Assembly (NCBI GenBank): GCA_002428965.1
Contig: DIYI01000016.1
Coordinates: 53,163-83,172, forward strand
Source of the DNA: Jejuia sp. UBA6058
GTDB taxonomy: Bacteria; Bacteroidota; Bacteroidia; Flavobacteriales; Flavobacteriaceae
Direction: 5' to 3'
Length of the DNA: 30,010 bases
Positions 16,130 to 24,261 of this stretch are shown piece after piece. A model generated the notes under the pieces. That model ran no database searches, was not told where the DNA came from, and saw only the letters and a list, made by a program, of their open reading frames with translations. Numbering within the stretch: the stretch's first letter is position 1; each line of letters opens with the position of its first letter. The position numbers and the translations under genes are program-made.

Positions 16130-16774
16130 TTACTTGCCTTTGGAACTATAAACTTCTTTAACTCTCACTGCGCCCAAAAGGTCAATATCATCTTGAGTGA
16201 GTTCTACATCTAGAAGTTTTTGATCTTTCTTTATCACAAACTTCTGAGTTTCGTAACCAATATAGCTTACCAGAAGCACATCACCTTCATTCAACATTCT
16301 TGGAAATGTAAATTTACCATCAAAATCTGCGGTAACACCAATATTTGTGCCCTTTAGCACAATACTAGCCCCTGCCAATGGACCTTTTTCATCTTTAACC
16401 GTGCCTTTTAGAAGTTTTTCCTGAGCGTTTTCAATGGTCTGCGTAGATACTTTAACCGTCGTCGCTTGTGCTTGAATGTTTTGTAGTGTTACTAAAGATA
16501 AAATAGCTATTACCGCCACCTTAATATATTCAGAAATGGATCGTTTTTGTGTTTTCATAACTATGGTTTTCTGTAACTGTGATCTTTTAAGATAACCACA
16601 AATTGTTCTGTCTTCACCTTGCAAATACTGCAATAATTCGTCATCACTCATATTTCTAAAGTCTATAACTTCTTTACGACATGAGTTACAAAATCCGCCT
16701 GTGATTGTTTTATCAAAATGACTAAACTTTTCCGAACAGGGATTTTTAATTGAGATACTAAATTTTGTTTTCAT
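16130..16774 (-). CDS. Membrane protein with four-Cys N-terminal module and CarboxypepD_reg-like domain
   Basis: The 214-residue protein has two parts. Residues 1-65 carry Cys13, Cys29-x2-Cys32 and Cys59 in the pattern NPCSEKF, GGFCNSCRKEVIDFRNMSDDE, RTICGYL, seen in many Bacteroidota proteins and suggestive of metal binding. A membrane or signal-like segment at about 84-103 ends in QAQA, and a CarboxypepD_reg-like beta domain follows at about 121-192 (LKGTVKDEKGPLAGASIVLKG, VSYIGYETQ). Met73 begins what would be a classic signal peptide by itself, so an alternative start at 16558 would give a secreted domain alone. With the full start, the cysteines would lie in the cytoplasm and the beta domain outside. 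Its function is unknown. Confidence 0.75.
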   Translation of the reverse strand: MKTKFSISIKNPCSEKFSHFDKTITGGFCNSCRKEVIDFRNMSDDELLQYLQGEDRTICGYLKRSQLQKTIVMKTQKRSISEYIKVAVIAILSLVTLQNIQAQATTVKVSTQTIENAQEKLLKGTVKDEKGPLAGASIVLKGTNIGVTADFDGKFTFPRMLNEGDVLLVSYIGYETQKFVIKKDQKLLDVELTQDDIDLLGAVRVKEVYSSKGK

Positions 16775-16896
16775 ATAACTTGAATTTTAATATCCCGAAC
16801 TTAAAAATAAGAAATATTGTAAACTATCTTACTTTATTTAACATAATGTATAAGTGAGTGAAACTACGTTTTCAATGAGTCTAAAATCTATAGCTA

Positions 16897-19800
16897 TTAA
16901 ATAAAAGGTCTTTCATTTGCAAATAAACCAGCATTTATCTCATGCTTCCATCTGTTGGGTATTTTTCCATTTAAAATGACATTACTCATCATAAACACTT
17001 GAAGTTTGAGAGATAATCGCAAACCTGAAACATGGTTTTCAATAGCAGCAAAGTTTCTAGATTTAATTAACGCCATAAGCGTTTCCAAGTAAGCCTTATC
17101 TAGATCTAATGCCTCAAAATGCTCTATATAATTGGAATAATCCTTGTTCTCCCTGACTAAGAGTCCTACTCCCGCCCAAACAGAATTTGGATTTATACCA
17201 TCACTATTATCAGCATTTAAAAACAAATTTTTCATTTCGTCCGTAGCACCATTAGATGCTGCGATCAAAACATCTGTATATGGTTTTATATTTTCAAATT
17301 TTTGTGATAGCTGTAGTGCATCTTCCAATTGACCTTTTTGAATCAAATAGAACACAAAATCCGAGTTTTCTCTAGCTCCATCAATAATACCACTTTCAAT
17401 ACTTTTATAAAATGTAATATCTGGAGTTTCAATCAGGGTTTCATATTTATTATTTTGTTTTAAGTTTAAAACACGCTTAATACGCTCAGATTCAATGGCT
17501 ATTATCTCAGATAGCATTGGATCTTTTGATGCACTTTTGAAAGCATTAAATGCTGCTTCCAAGTTATCTTCTTCACTATAAACATAACCTGAAGCATAAG
17601 CCAACCAATAATGATCTTGCCATTTTTTATAACCTTCGATAAATTTCTTGTTTTTTAAGACTTCATCGTCCAAACACCTCGTTGATAAATAATAATAATC
17701 AGGGTTTTCGGGAAACTCCTTAGCGAGATTAACATGTTTCTCGCATATACTTTTATGATCTGTAGAATCAGATAGATCCTGCAAAAGTCTCATGCTTATA
17801 AATTCATCAGGCTTTTGAACTAATCTAAACTTAACAGCATCTATACCATTATCTAAACCTCTTAAATAGTACATCCAATTTATTAAATACTTACTGCCAG
17901 CTTCATCCCATTTACTATGAGATGTTACAATATTTTTGAAATCATTTTCATCTTCAATCAAAGACAACAAATTATCAGGCGATTCACCACTAAATCCTTT
18001 AATTGTCTCCTTTCTTTCTCCTAGACTTCCTCGCGGTAATGATATTTCATAAGGAGGCTCTTCCAATATATAATCTGCTTTTACAGGAAGAAACTTATCT
18101 GTTCCCAAAACTGTTCTATCATTAATTCCTCGTGGTGTTCGGTTGCCATAACCATAAAACACAGGGTATTCAACAAGTAAGCCAGCATTTGCTACATTAT
18201 AAATTACAGCAGTTCTTTCAGGAAACTCAAAGATTGCATTTTCAATAACCTCGCCGGCATATTTAGTAGTAATTATATCATATTTACTACCATAGTTTAA
18301 TTGAATAGTTTCGTATGTATTTGGTTTTAATGCAACATTAGTGCCATCGATATTTACATTTACACTGGTTTGGAGACCATTATAAATATGAAAAGGTAAC
18401 TTTTGAGAATAATTAGCAAAATAAAGTGCAGCAAAAATAATACCTCCAGCCACTCCAAATTTTATTAAACTCGGAACAATACCATCGCCAACCGCAAAAC
18501 GATCCCAAAATTTAAGTTTTCTTTGAATAGTACGTTCCGATCCTGGAGTTAAGGTTTTATACTCTTGTGGTATGCCATTAATCGTGGTAGCAAAACCAAG
18601 TGTTTTTTTATTTAAATATGCGTTTTTAACGTCTTCTTCTGTATCTAAAAGCAGTTCTAAGGCTTCATTTCTTAATTTAGTCAAAGCTTTCAATGCAACT
18701 CCTGCCCAACCAGAAACAACATTTACCCAATCATTTATATTCTCCTTTATTGGAGCTGGCAGTTTAAATTCCTCAAACATGGATTGGTAACTTTCTACCT
18801 TCATGTTTTCCAGTAATTTTGCATCAAGATTTATTCTTTCGGCGTCTGTAAAAACACGCTTAACAGTATAGTAGTAATCGTCTGAAACACTCAAGATATC
18901 AACCAACTCAGAATTTGAAACCTTGCCATCAGCTAAAGCAATACTCAATACATTATTGAATTTCTTAGTAACATCGTTAATATTAGAAATTGAATGTTCG
19001 CTGTAATGCACCAAGCTATTAAGTCGTTTTAAATAGTCGTCCCATTTACCTTCAATATATTGAGCTGCTTTAAAATGCAATGTTCTACATAAAGCATCAT
19101 GTGCACTTAATTCATTTTTTATAGACTTAACTTCTTCCCTTAAGCTTTTCAAAACATTCGGAATATCCTTTCGTTTTATTTGATTTCCTCGATGCCATAC
19201 TCTTCGCCTTTCAAGTGTTAAAGACTCACTCTCACTTACTAAAAGCGCTCCTATTTCTTCTTCTACTTCTCTTAAGTTTGCTATTTTTTTTGCAATAGTC
19301 TTAGGATATATTTCGTCAAACCTAGCTTCCAAATCATCTCCATTAACTTCAACATTTAACGCCTCATCAAATGATTTAAAATTGAGATATGAAAATCTAT
19401 TTAAAAACGTAGAATGATATTTTGGATTTAAAAATGTCCAATTAAAATGCTCTTTATTCTGATTGCCTATAGCTTCTTCATTGCTAATGGGTGTGGTTTC
19501 AAGTTTTGCCGTTTTAATTAAGCGTTTTGTCATTTCCTCTCGATAGGCAGTAGGATCTGAAAACAAATCCCAAGATGTGCGCTCATCAATAGGTTCATAT
19601 ATATAAACTTTTTTCGCATTATTTTCCCTATCCACATCTGCGGGATGTGTAGACCACATTTGAGGTGGATTATACTTTTGAGAATTGAAAATTCTGTTTG
19701 CGTCTTTATTATCTTCAGGTACTATTGGAGATTTCCCGTAATTCGCATCGTCTAACGTTTTTGACATCTGTTTGATATAATTTGTCTGTAACGCATACAT

Positions 19801-20727
19801 ATCCTGTACAGACTTCTTATCTCCTAACTCTTCATTTACCTGATCTACAGCATTTGCATACGCCTCATCTGCAATTTGTAATTTGTAAAGCGCATGAATT
19901 AATGCGTCACTTCCTGTAAGTGATACGGCCACCAAATCTGCTTGAAACTCCATTTCACGAGATAAAGCACGTTCCGCCACCACAACAATGCTAAAGAACA
20001 TTTCAATAAGAGATCGAATTGCCCAAACCAAAATGGAAAGAATCCAACCTATCCACGCTACTCTAATGTCAAAACTAGAAATACCTGCCAATAAATCATC
20101 AAACCAATCACGTTTGCCTACTATTCTAGCGGCTATTTGTTGTGCCACATAAACATAACGACCTAGAAGCATAGAGCGTTGTGCGAAGTGCCCAAACTCA
20201 TGGGCAAGAACCGCCTTAAATTCGCCTAGGCTTAAAACATTTACAAGACCTAAACCAATTTCTAAGTTTTTCTTAGAAGGTATTAAAAGGTTAATCAAAG
20301 AAATATCATAAGATACACTGGCATTAACACGATCAGTCAGAAAGACTTTATGAGGTCTTGGAGCCCCAGCTTCATCAGCCAATTTATAGAGATAATCGAA
20401 CAACAAAGGTTCGTCGTTTTCATTGACATATCTGTGTATAGGGCTCTCCTCCCTTTTATTTAAAAAGAATAGGGATTTTGCCATAAACAGTGACAAAAAC
20501 CCAAAACCAATAGCCACAATATAGTTAATAAAATGTCCATCAAAATTAAGAGCGTCTACAAACAAACTGTAGGCTAGCTTACCAAACCACATGGTAAGCG
20601 CAAAGTAAAAAATAATAAAAAATAAAAGCCCAAAAACGGAAAGCCAAACATGTTTGGTAAATGAACTGGTTGGCTTTGTTAGATTTTCAGGAACTCGTGC
20701 AGAAATTTTTGTGTAATAGCTATTCAT
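16897..20727 (-). CDS. Large M48 family metallopeptidase with long uncharacterised C-terminus
   Basis: The 1276-residue protein starts with two membrane segments (about 28-50 and 66-88). The M48 catalytic site follows: HEFGH at 176-180 in VLAHEFGHFAQRS, with Glu260 in SREMEFQADLVAV as the likely third zinc ligand. Another membrane region lies at about 222-252. The rest, about 1000 residues, is unusual. It has a charged helical part with coiled-coil character (about 330-740), one more membrane segment near 752-772, a beta-rich part (about 775-900), and a helical C-terminus that could contain TPR-like repeats. Classical M48 proteases such as HtpX or Ste24 are about 300-450 residues. Its role, perhaps membrane-protein quality control, is inference. 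Confidence 0.85.
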   Translation of the reverse strand: MNSYYTKISARVPENLTKPTSSFTKHVWLSVFGLLFFIIFYFALTMWFGKLAYSLFVDALNFDGHFINYIVAIGFGFLSLFMAKSLFFLNKREESPIHRYVNENDEPLLFDYLYKLADEAGAPRPHKVFLTDRVNASVSYDISLINLLIPSKKNLEIGLGLVNVLSLGEFKAVLAHEFGHFAQRSMLLGRYVYVAQQIAARIVGKRDWFDDLLAGISSFDIRVAWIGWILSILVWAIRSLIEMFFSIVVVAERALSREMEFQADLVAVSLTGSDALIHALYKLQIADEAYANAVDQVNEELGDKKSVQDMYALQTNYIKQMSKTLDDANYGKSPIVPEDNKDANRIFNSQKYNPPQMWSTHPADVDRENNAKKVYIYEPIDERTSWDLFSDPTAYREEMTKRLIKTAKLETTPISNEEAIGNQNKEHFNWTFLNPKYHSTFLNRFSYLNFKSFDEALNVEVNGDDLEARFDEIYPKTIAKKIANLREVEEEIGALLVSESESLTLERRRVWHRGNQIKRKDIPNVLKSLREEVKSIKNELSAHDALCRTLHFKAAQYIEGKWDDYLKRLNSLVHYSEHSISNINDVTKKFNNVLSIALADGKVSNSELVDILSVSDDYYYTVKRVFTDAERINLDAKLLENMKVESYQSMFEEFKLPAPIKENINDWVNVVSGWAGVALKALTKLRNEALELLLDTEEDVKNAYLNKKTLGFATTINGIPQEYKTLTPGSERTIQRKLKFWDRFAVGDGIVPSLIKFGVAGGIIFAALYFANYSQKLPFHIYNGLQTSVNVNIDGTNVALKPNTYETIQLNYGSKYDIITTKYAGEVIENAIFEFPERTAVIYNVANAGLLVEYPVFYGYGNRTPRGINDRTVLGTDKFLPVKADYILEEPPYEISLPRGSLGERKETIKGFSGESPDNLLSLIEDENDFKNIVTSHSKWDEAGSKYLINWMYYLRGLDNGIDAVKFRLVQKPDEFISMRLLQDLSDSTDHKSICEKHVNLAKEFPENPDYYYLSTRCLDDEVLKNKKFIEGYKKWQDHYWLAYASGYVYSEEDNLEAAFNAFKSASKDPMLSEIIAIESERIKRVLNLKQNNKYETLIETPDITFYKSIESGIIDGARENSDFVFYLIQKGQLEDALQLSQKFENIKPYTDVLIAASNGATDEMKNLFLNADNSDGINPNSVWAGVGLLVRENKDYSNYIEHFEALDLDKAYLETLMALIKSRNFAAIENHVSGLRLSLKLQVFMMSNVILNGKIPNRWKHEINAGLFANERPFI

Positions 20728-20811
20728 ATTTACAGGTTTAGTTCCTTATAAATATAGAATAATTCTTTCAATTTAAAAGGACTTTTAGTACCTGTAGAAA
20801 TAACCATTATA

Positions 20812-20992
20812 AATTAACAAAGAATCCCGCCTTTAGCGGGATTCAACAAATTGGAGTATCAAACTAATTAACACTTTATATTATGAAAATTATTTCCAAT
20901 TCGCTTAAATTATCATAAAGAATCCCACCGTATGGCAGGATTCTGTCTTCTGGAAAAAACCAACTAATTAACACGTTTAAATTATGAAACAA
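20812..20992. repeat. Two diverged tandem copies of a hairpin-plus-leader unit, 100-bp period
   Basis: Both copies read, on the plus strand, a GAATCCC hairpin, a short spacer, AACTAATTAACAC (20862-20874 and 20962-20974, exactly 100 bases apart), then a TTTA/ATTATGAAA sequence. The second half looks like the leader and start of a surface-protein gene, but neither ATG opens a real frame: the first runs about ten codons and the second enters the antisense of the porin gene. They are probably remnants of a duplicated or lost gene start. Confidence 0.6.
20822..20943 (-). terminator. Tandem hairpins at the end of the nitrate-type operon
   Basis: Two hairpins lie downstream of the porin gene. The first met by leftward transcription is at 20943-20920 (10-bp stem, GAATCCTGCC with GGTGGGATTC, two G-U pairs). 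The second is at 20844-20822 (perfect 9-bp stem GAATCCCGC/GCGGGATTC, 5-nt loop). Each is followed on the minus strand by TTT and AT-rich sequence rather than a strong T-run. They are placed to end the porin transcript and could also act in the other direction. Confidence 0.6.
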
Positions 20993-21021
20993 TATTTACC
21001 CATAATTAAAACATATATTTT

Positions 21022-22311
21022 TTATTTCGCTGTGTTTAAAAATTTAGGTTGGATAATTAACATAGCCCAAGCCCAGTTTTGAGTTCCTTTAATACCAGAT
21101 ACGTTATCTTTAACCTCACTTGGCTCAAAGAAATGAGAATAACCACCAACTAATTTAAACTCTTTGAATTTCTTAGCAATTACTAAATCTATCTCTGTAC
21201 CTAATTCTTTACCATCAAAACCATCAACATCTTCTACTTCAGAGAATATGTGTCCTGTTAGGCTTACTGCTAAACCAGAAATCTTTGTAGCAAGTGATAC
21301 TTGCAAATCATTTAAACCTCCAGCATTTGCATGGTTACCCACATAAAATCTATCAATAAGACCATTGAATGCGTGGTTTGTACCATATAATGGGAAGAAT
21401 GCAGCAGAATCATCTTTTCTACCTGAAATAGACTCATATCCAGCTCCTAACGTTAATTTATCAGATACTTTATATTTTGCTAAAACACTAGCTAATAACG
21501 CTCCCTTAACATCAGTTCCACCAACTCTTTCTCCTTCTTGAAGGAATATGTTAGCTGATAGCGTTAATGCACCAGTCTTGTAATCGGCATGTGCACCAGT
21601 AGTTAACAATGTTGCTTTTCTATCGGTTGTAGGAGGTGTTGCAGGGTTATTGTCTCCACCATTTTGGAATGTATTTACCAAGGCTAAGAATGAAAAGTTC
21701 AATTTCTCTCCTTTAGTATTTAACCTTCCAAAAACCATATCTCTGTAAGAGAATAAGTTCGCTGTATTGTAAATTTCATCAACTGTGGTGTTTAAGGCTC
21801 CACCGATATCTAAACTTAATTTACTTTTCTTGTATTTGTACACAACCGCATCATGCGTGCGTGCTTGTTGCGCCCATCCTAATCCTCCAAGGATTCTCTG
21901 ATCGTCATAAGATAAAGGTTGACGACCTACTTTCAAACTAGAAGATGCGCCTAATTTTAAATCTGCCCAAGCCTCTTGAACTCTAAAAGTAGTCTGTCCT
22001 GTTATAGGATCAACCGAAGCACCTGCAGATATTTGTGGTCTGTCCCCAAAAGCAAATACTTCCTGAAAACTGGTGAAAACAGTATAAGTCTCAGTTGTAT
22101 ACTTTGCTTTTAAAGCTGCTCTTACTGTGGTCCTCATAAAACCTTCATCACTATCAAGTGCTCTTTGTGCCGGAAATGATCCTCCTGTAAAGTTACCGCC
22201 GTTACCAAAGTATTCTGTACGTGGTCTAAATTCTCCATCTAGTGTAAACTGCGCTTGTGCAAATTGAACTATCAATGCCATCAAGCCTATTAAAACATAT
22301 TGCTTTCTCAT
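21022..22311 (-). CDS. Outer-membrane porin, alginate_exp family, linked to nitrate-type uptake
   Basis: The 429-residue protein has a Sec signal peptide (about 20 residues, cleaved at QFAQA/Q) and a mature part of alternating beta strands rich in Gly, Tyr and Phe, beginning FTLDGEFRPRTEYFGNG. WADLKLGASSSLKVGRQPLSYDDQRILGG at about 115-145 is the most family-like region (kept here as a description of the alginate_exp fold). From memory such porins often accompany nitrate assimilation genes in flavobacteria. The gene lies last in the transporter operon, 160 bases after the second ATPase gene, and probably provides anion passage across the outer membrane. True alginate export is unlikely because no alginate biosynthesis gene is nearby. 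Confidence 0.8.
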   Translation of the reverse strand: MRKQYVLIGLMALIVQFAQAQFTLDGEFRPRTEYFGNGGNFTGGSFPAQRALDSDEGFMRTTVRAALKAKYTTETYTVFTSFQEVFAFGDRPQISAGASVDPITGQTTFRVQEAWADLKLGASSSLKVGRQPLSYDDQRILGGLGWAQQARTHDAVVYKYKKSKLSLDIGGALNTTVDEIYNTANLFSYRDMVFGRLNTKGEKLNFSFLALVNTFQNGGDNNPATPPTTDRKATLLTTGAHADYKTGALTLSANIFLQEGERVGGTDVKGALLASVLAKYKVSDKLTLGAGYESISGRKDDSAAFFPLYGTNHAFNGLIDRFYVGNHANAGGLNDLQVSLATKISGLAVSLTGHIFSEVEDVDGFDGKELGTEIDLVIAKKFKEFKLVGGYSHFFEPSEVKDNVSGIKGTQNWAWAMLIIQPKFLNTAK

Positions 22312-22471
22312 TTTTACTTGTTTTTACGTTTAAATTCTGTGTTTGAGTTTTTAAATAATTTGTTTTTAATTTTAGGTTGTACTTTTCCTAGGCTTGCAGA
22401 ATTTTCACGTTCTACAAACACGTTTTTGTTAATAATTAATTTGCTTAGTGTTTACTTATATAAGACTTTTA

Positions 22472-23293
22472 CTAGTGCTCTAAAAAGTCAATTAGATGTT
22501 TTCTATATTTATAATAATCGTCATGTTCTAAAACCGATTTCCTACTGCGAGGTCTTTCAAAATCAATATCTAAAACATCTCCAATTTTTGCTCTTGGCCC
22601 GCTAGTCATCATCACCACACGATCTGCTAAAAATATGGCTTCATCCACATCGTGTGTAATCATTACCGCAGTAATTTTTTCTTTATTCCAAATATCAATT
22701 AAGGTATCTTGCAGCTCTCCACGTGTTAAGGAATCTAACATTCCAAAAGGCTCATCAAGCAATAATACTTTTGGCTTTATAGCAAAAGCTCTTGCAATAC
22801 CAACACGTTGTTGCATCCCTTGCGATAAATCAGTAGCACGCTTGTTAAATGCATCTTCCAGACCTACTTTTTGCAAGTAATATTTCGCGATATCATTACG
22901 CTGCGCTTTAGTAGCATGAGGAAATACTTGGTTAACACCCAACAATACATTTTGTAAAGCAGTCATCCAAGGCATTAAACTTGGTGCCTGAAATATCACT
23001 CCTCTATCAGGTCCTGGGCCCTTAATATTTTTCCCCAATACGGAGATGTTTCCTCCAGAAATTGGGTTTAATCCTGCAATCATAGACAACATTGTAGTTT
23101 TACCACAACCAGAGTGTCCAATAATTGTTACGAATTCTTCTTTTTTAATTTGAAGATTTAAATGCTCTAACACCACATAATCTCCTTTTGGTGTTGGATA
23201 TACCTTCTTCAAATCATTTAAATCAAGCATCACGTCTTCCGAAGGAAAAATGCCATTATGTCCTGTTTTAGCTGTATCTGTAATAGTACTCAT
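22472..23293 (-). CDS. nrtD: Nitrate-type ABC transporter ATP-binding protein (NrtD-like)
   Basis: The 273-residue ATPase has Walker A GHSGCGKTT (59-67), Q-loop Gln102 in VIFQAPSLMPW, signature LSQGM (156-160), Walker B VLLLDEP (176-182) and the H-loop His214 in MITHDVDEAI. The stretch GPGPDRGVIFQ and the C-terminal DIDFERPRSR are typical of the nitrate/sulfonate/taurine family. The signature has Gln instead of the second-position Gly of LSGGQ; variants at this position are found in NrtD-like proteins. It lies 8 bases downstream of the NrtC-like gene, so the two should be made together and form a heterodimer on the permease. Confidence 0.88.
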   Translation of the reverse strand: MSTITDTAKTGHNGIFPSEDVMLDLNDLKKVYPTPKGDYVVLEHLNLQIKKEEFVTIIGHSGCGKTTMLSMIAGLNPISGGNISVLGKNIKGPGPDRGVIFQAPSLMPWMTALQNVLLGVNQVFPHATKAQRNDIAKYYLQKVGLEDAFNKRATDLSQGMQQRVGIARAFAIKPKVLLLDEPFGMLDSLTRGELQDTLIDIWNKEKITAVMITHDVDEAIFLADRVVMMTSGPRAKIGDVLDIDFERPRSRKSVLEHDDYYKYRKHLIDFLEH

Positions 23294-23301
23294 GGTGATG
23301 C

Positions 23302-24150
23302 TTATTTAAATTGGTTAACAAAATCTTTTGGTGCTAAGTCTGGAAGTATAATTTCTTCCGAAGCTTGCGCCTTACGTTCTGCCCCTATATCCATCAAATA
23401 CTCAATAATAGCATTTCTGGTTTTTTTATAGTTAGGGTTATCATTCATTAAGGTTTTATCACGCGGACGCTCAATATCAATCTTAAACTCAGGTCCTAAT
23501 GTTGCATTTGGTCCTGGACGCAAAGGAATAATACGGTCTGCCATATAAATACCTTCATCAACATCATTCGTAATCAATAAGGCTGTACGCTTATCTTTTC
23601 CCCAGATATTTAAAATCTGATCTTGAAGTGTACCTCTCGTTAATGCATCTAATGCTCCTAAAGGTTCATCCATTATAATCATATCTGGTTTCATCGATAA
23701 GGCTCTAGCTACTGCAACACGCTGGCGCATACCACCTGATAATTCTTTTGGTAATTTGTTAATTGCAGGCGTTAATCCAACCATATCTATATAATGCGCC
23801 GCTTTACGCTTGTAAACCGCCTTTTCTCGTTTTGGAAACGCTTCCTTTACAGCCATCAACACATTTTGCTCTACAGTTAACCAAGGCAACAAGGAATAAT
23901 TCTGAAAAATCACACCACGTTCATGGCTCGTTCCTACAACAGGTTTACCTTTAAAAATCACCTCACCTTTAGTAGGTTCTAGCAACCCGTTTATCAAGTT
24001 CACCAAAGTGGTTTTCCCACTTCCTGTAAAACCCACAATCGCAACAAACTCTCCTTCCTCTATCGACAAGTTAATATCAGATAGTACCTCGGTAGCATTA
24101 TCGCCTGTGCCGTAGGTTTTGTATATATTTTTTAATTCTAAGTATGCCAT
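23302..24150 (-). CDS. nrtC: Nitrate-type ABC transporter ATP-binding protein (NrtC-like, without C-terminal sensor domain)
   Basis: The 282-residue ATPase has Walker A GFTGSGKTT (40-48), Q-loop Gln83 in VIFQNYSLLPW, signature LSGGM (137-141) and Walker B MIIMDEP (157-163). In the H-loop the expected His is replaced: LLITNDVDEG has Asn195, read from codon AAT (plus-strand 23566-23568). The C-terminus adds about 35 residues after DIERPRDK. Cyanobacterial NrtC is fused to a nitrate-binding regulatory domain of about 400 residues; that domain is absent here. A structured repeat separates this gene from the permease gene upstream. ATP turnover at its site may be reduced, with the partner ATPase doing most hydrolysis; this is inference. 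Confidence 0.88.
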   Translation of the reverse strand: MAYLELKNIYKTYGTGDNATEVLSDINLSIEEGEFVAIVGFTGSGKTTLVNLINGLLEPTKGEVIFKGKPVVGTSHERGVIFQNYSLLPWLTVEQNVLMAVKEAFPKREKAVYKRKAAHYIDMVGLTPAINKLPKELSGGMRQRVAVARALSMKPDMIIMDEPLGALDALTRGTLQDQILNIWGKDKRTALLITNDVDEGIYMADRIIPLRPGPNATLGPEFKIDIERPRDKTLMNDNPNYKKTRNAIIEYLMDIGAERKAQASEEIILPDLAPKDFVNQFK

Positions 24151-24166
24151 ATCTTTTGTTTTATTT

Positions 24167-24244
24167 GGGCGTTACCGTAAGGGTCGGGCTTTCACTAGTC
24201 GCTCTCTTTTGAGGAGCTCCAACATGCCGTTCAATCCCTAACGC
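24167..24244 (-). repeat. 78-nt structured dispersed element inside the nitrate-type operon
   Basis: On the minus strand the element starts GCGTTAGGGATTGAACGGCA (24244-24225) and ends near GGTAACGCCC. Its ends form a 6-bp inverted repeat (GCGTTA at 24244-24239, TAACGC at 24174-24169), and an inner GAGC/GCTC pair (24217-24214, 24204-24201) could form a second helix. The same 20 bases recur at 29991-30010 where the window ends. It lies between the permease and NrtC-like genes, in the sense direction, so it is transcribed with the operon. From memory similar elements are scattered through flavobacterial genomes, possibly a structured RNA family; the identity is not proven. Confidence 0.75.
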
Positions 24245-24261
24245 AGAACCCATAGATTCAT

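Noticed and set aside
20984..21082. A small plus-strand ORF with a signal-like N-terminus (MKQYLPIIKTYIFYFA)
   Set aside because: It runs antisense through the 3' end of the porin gene and stops after about 32 codons. It is treated as a remnant leader, not a gene.
22300..22605. A 101-codon plus-strand ORF between the porin and ATPase genes
   Set aside because: Half of it is antisense to the ATPase gene, and its composition is that of AT-rich leader DNA. No family-like sequence was seen.
24190..24215. The element as a CRISPR repeat or tRNA-like gene
   Set aside because: There is only one complete copy, no regular spacers, no cas genes, and no cloverleaf with an anticodon arm that I could fold.
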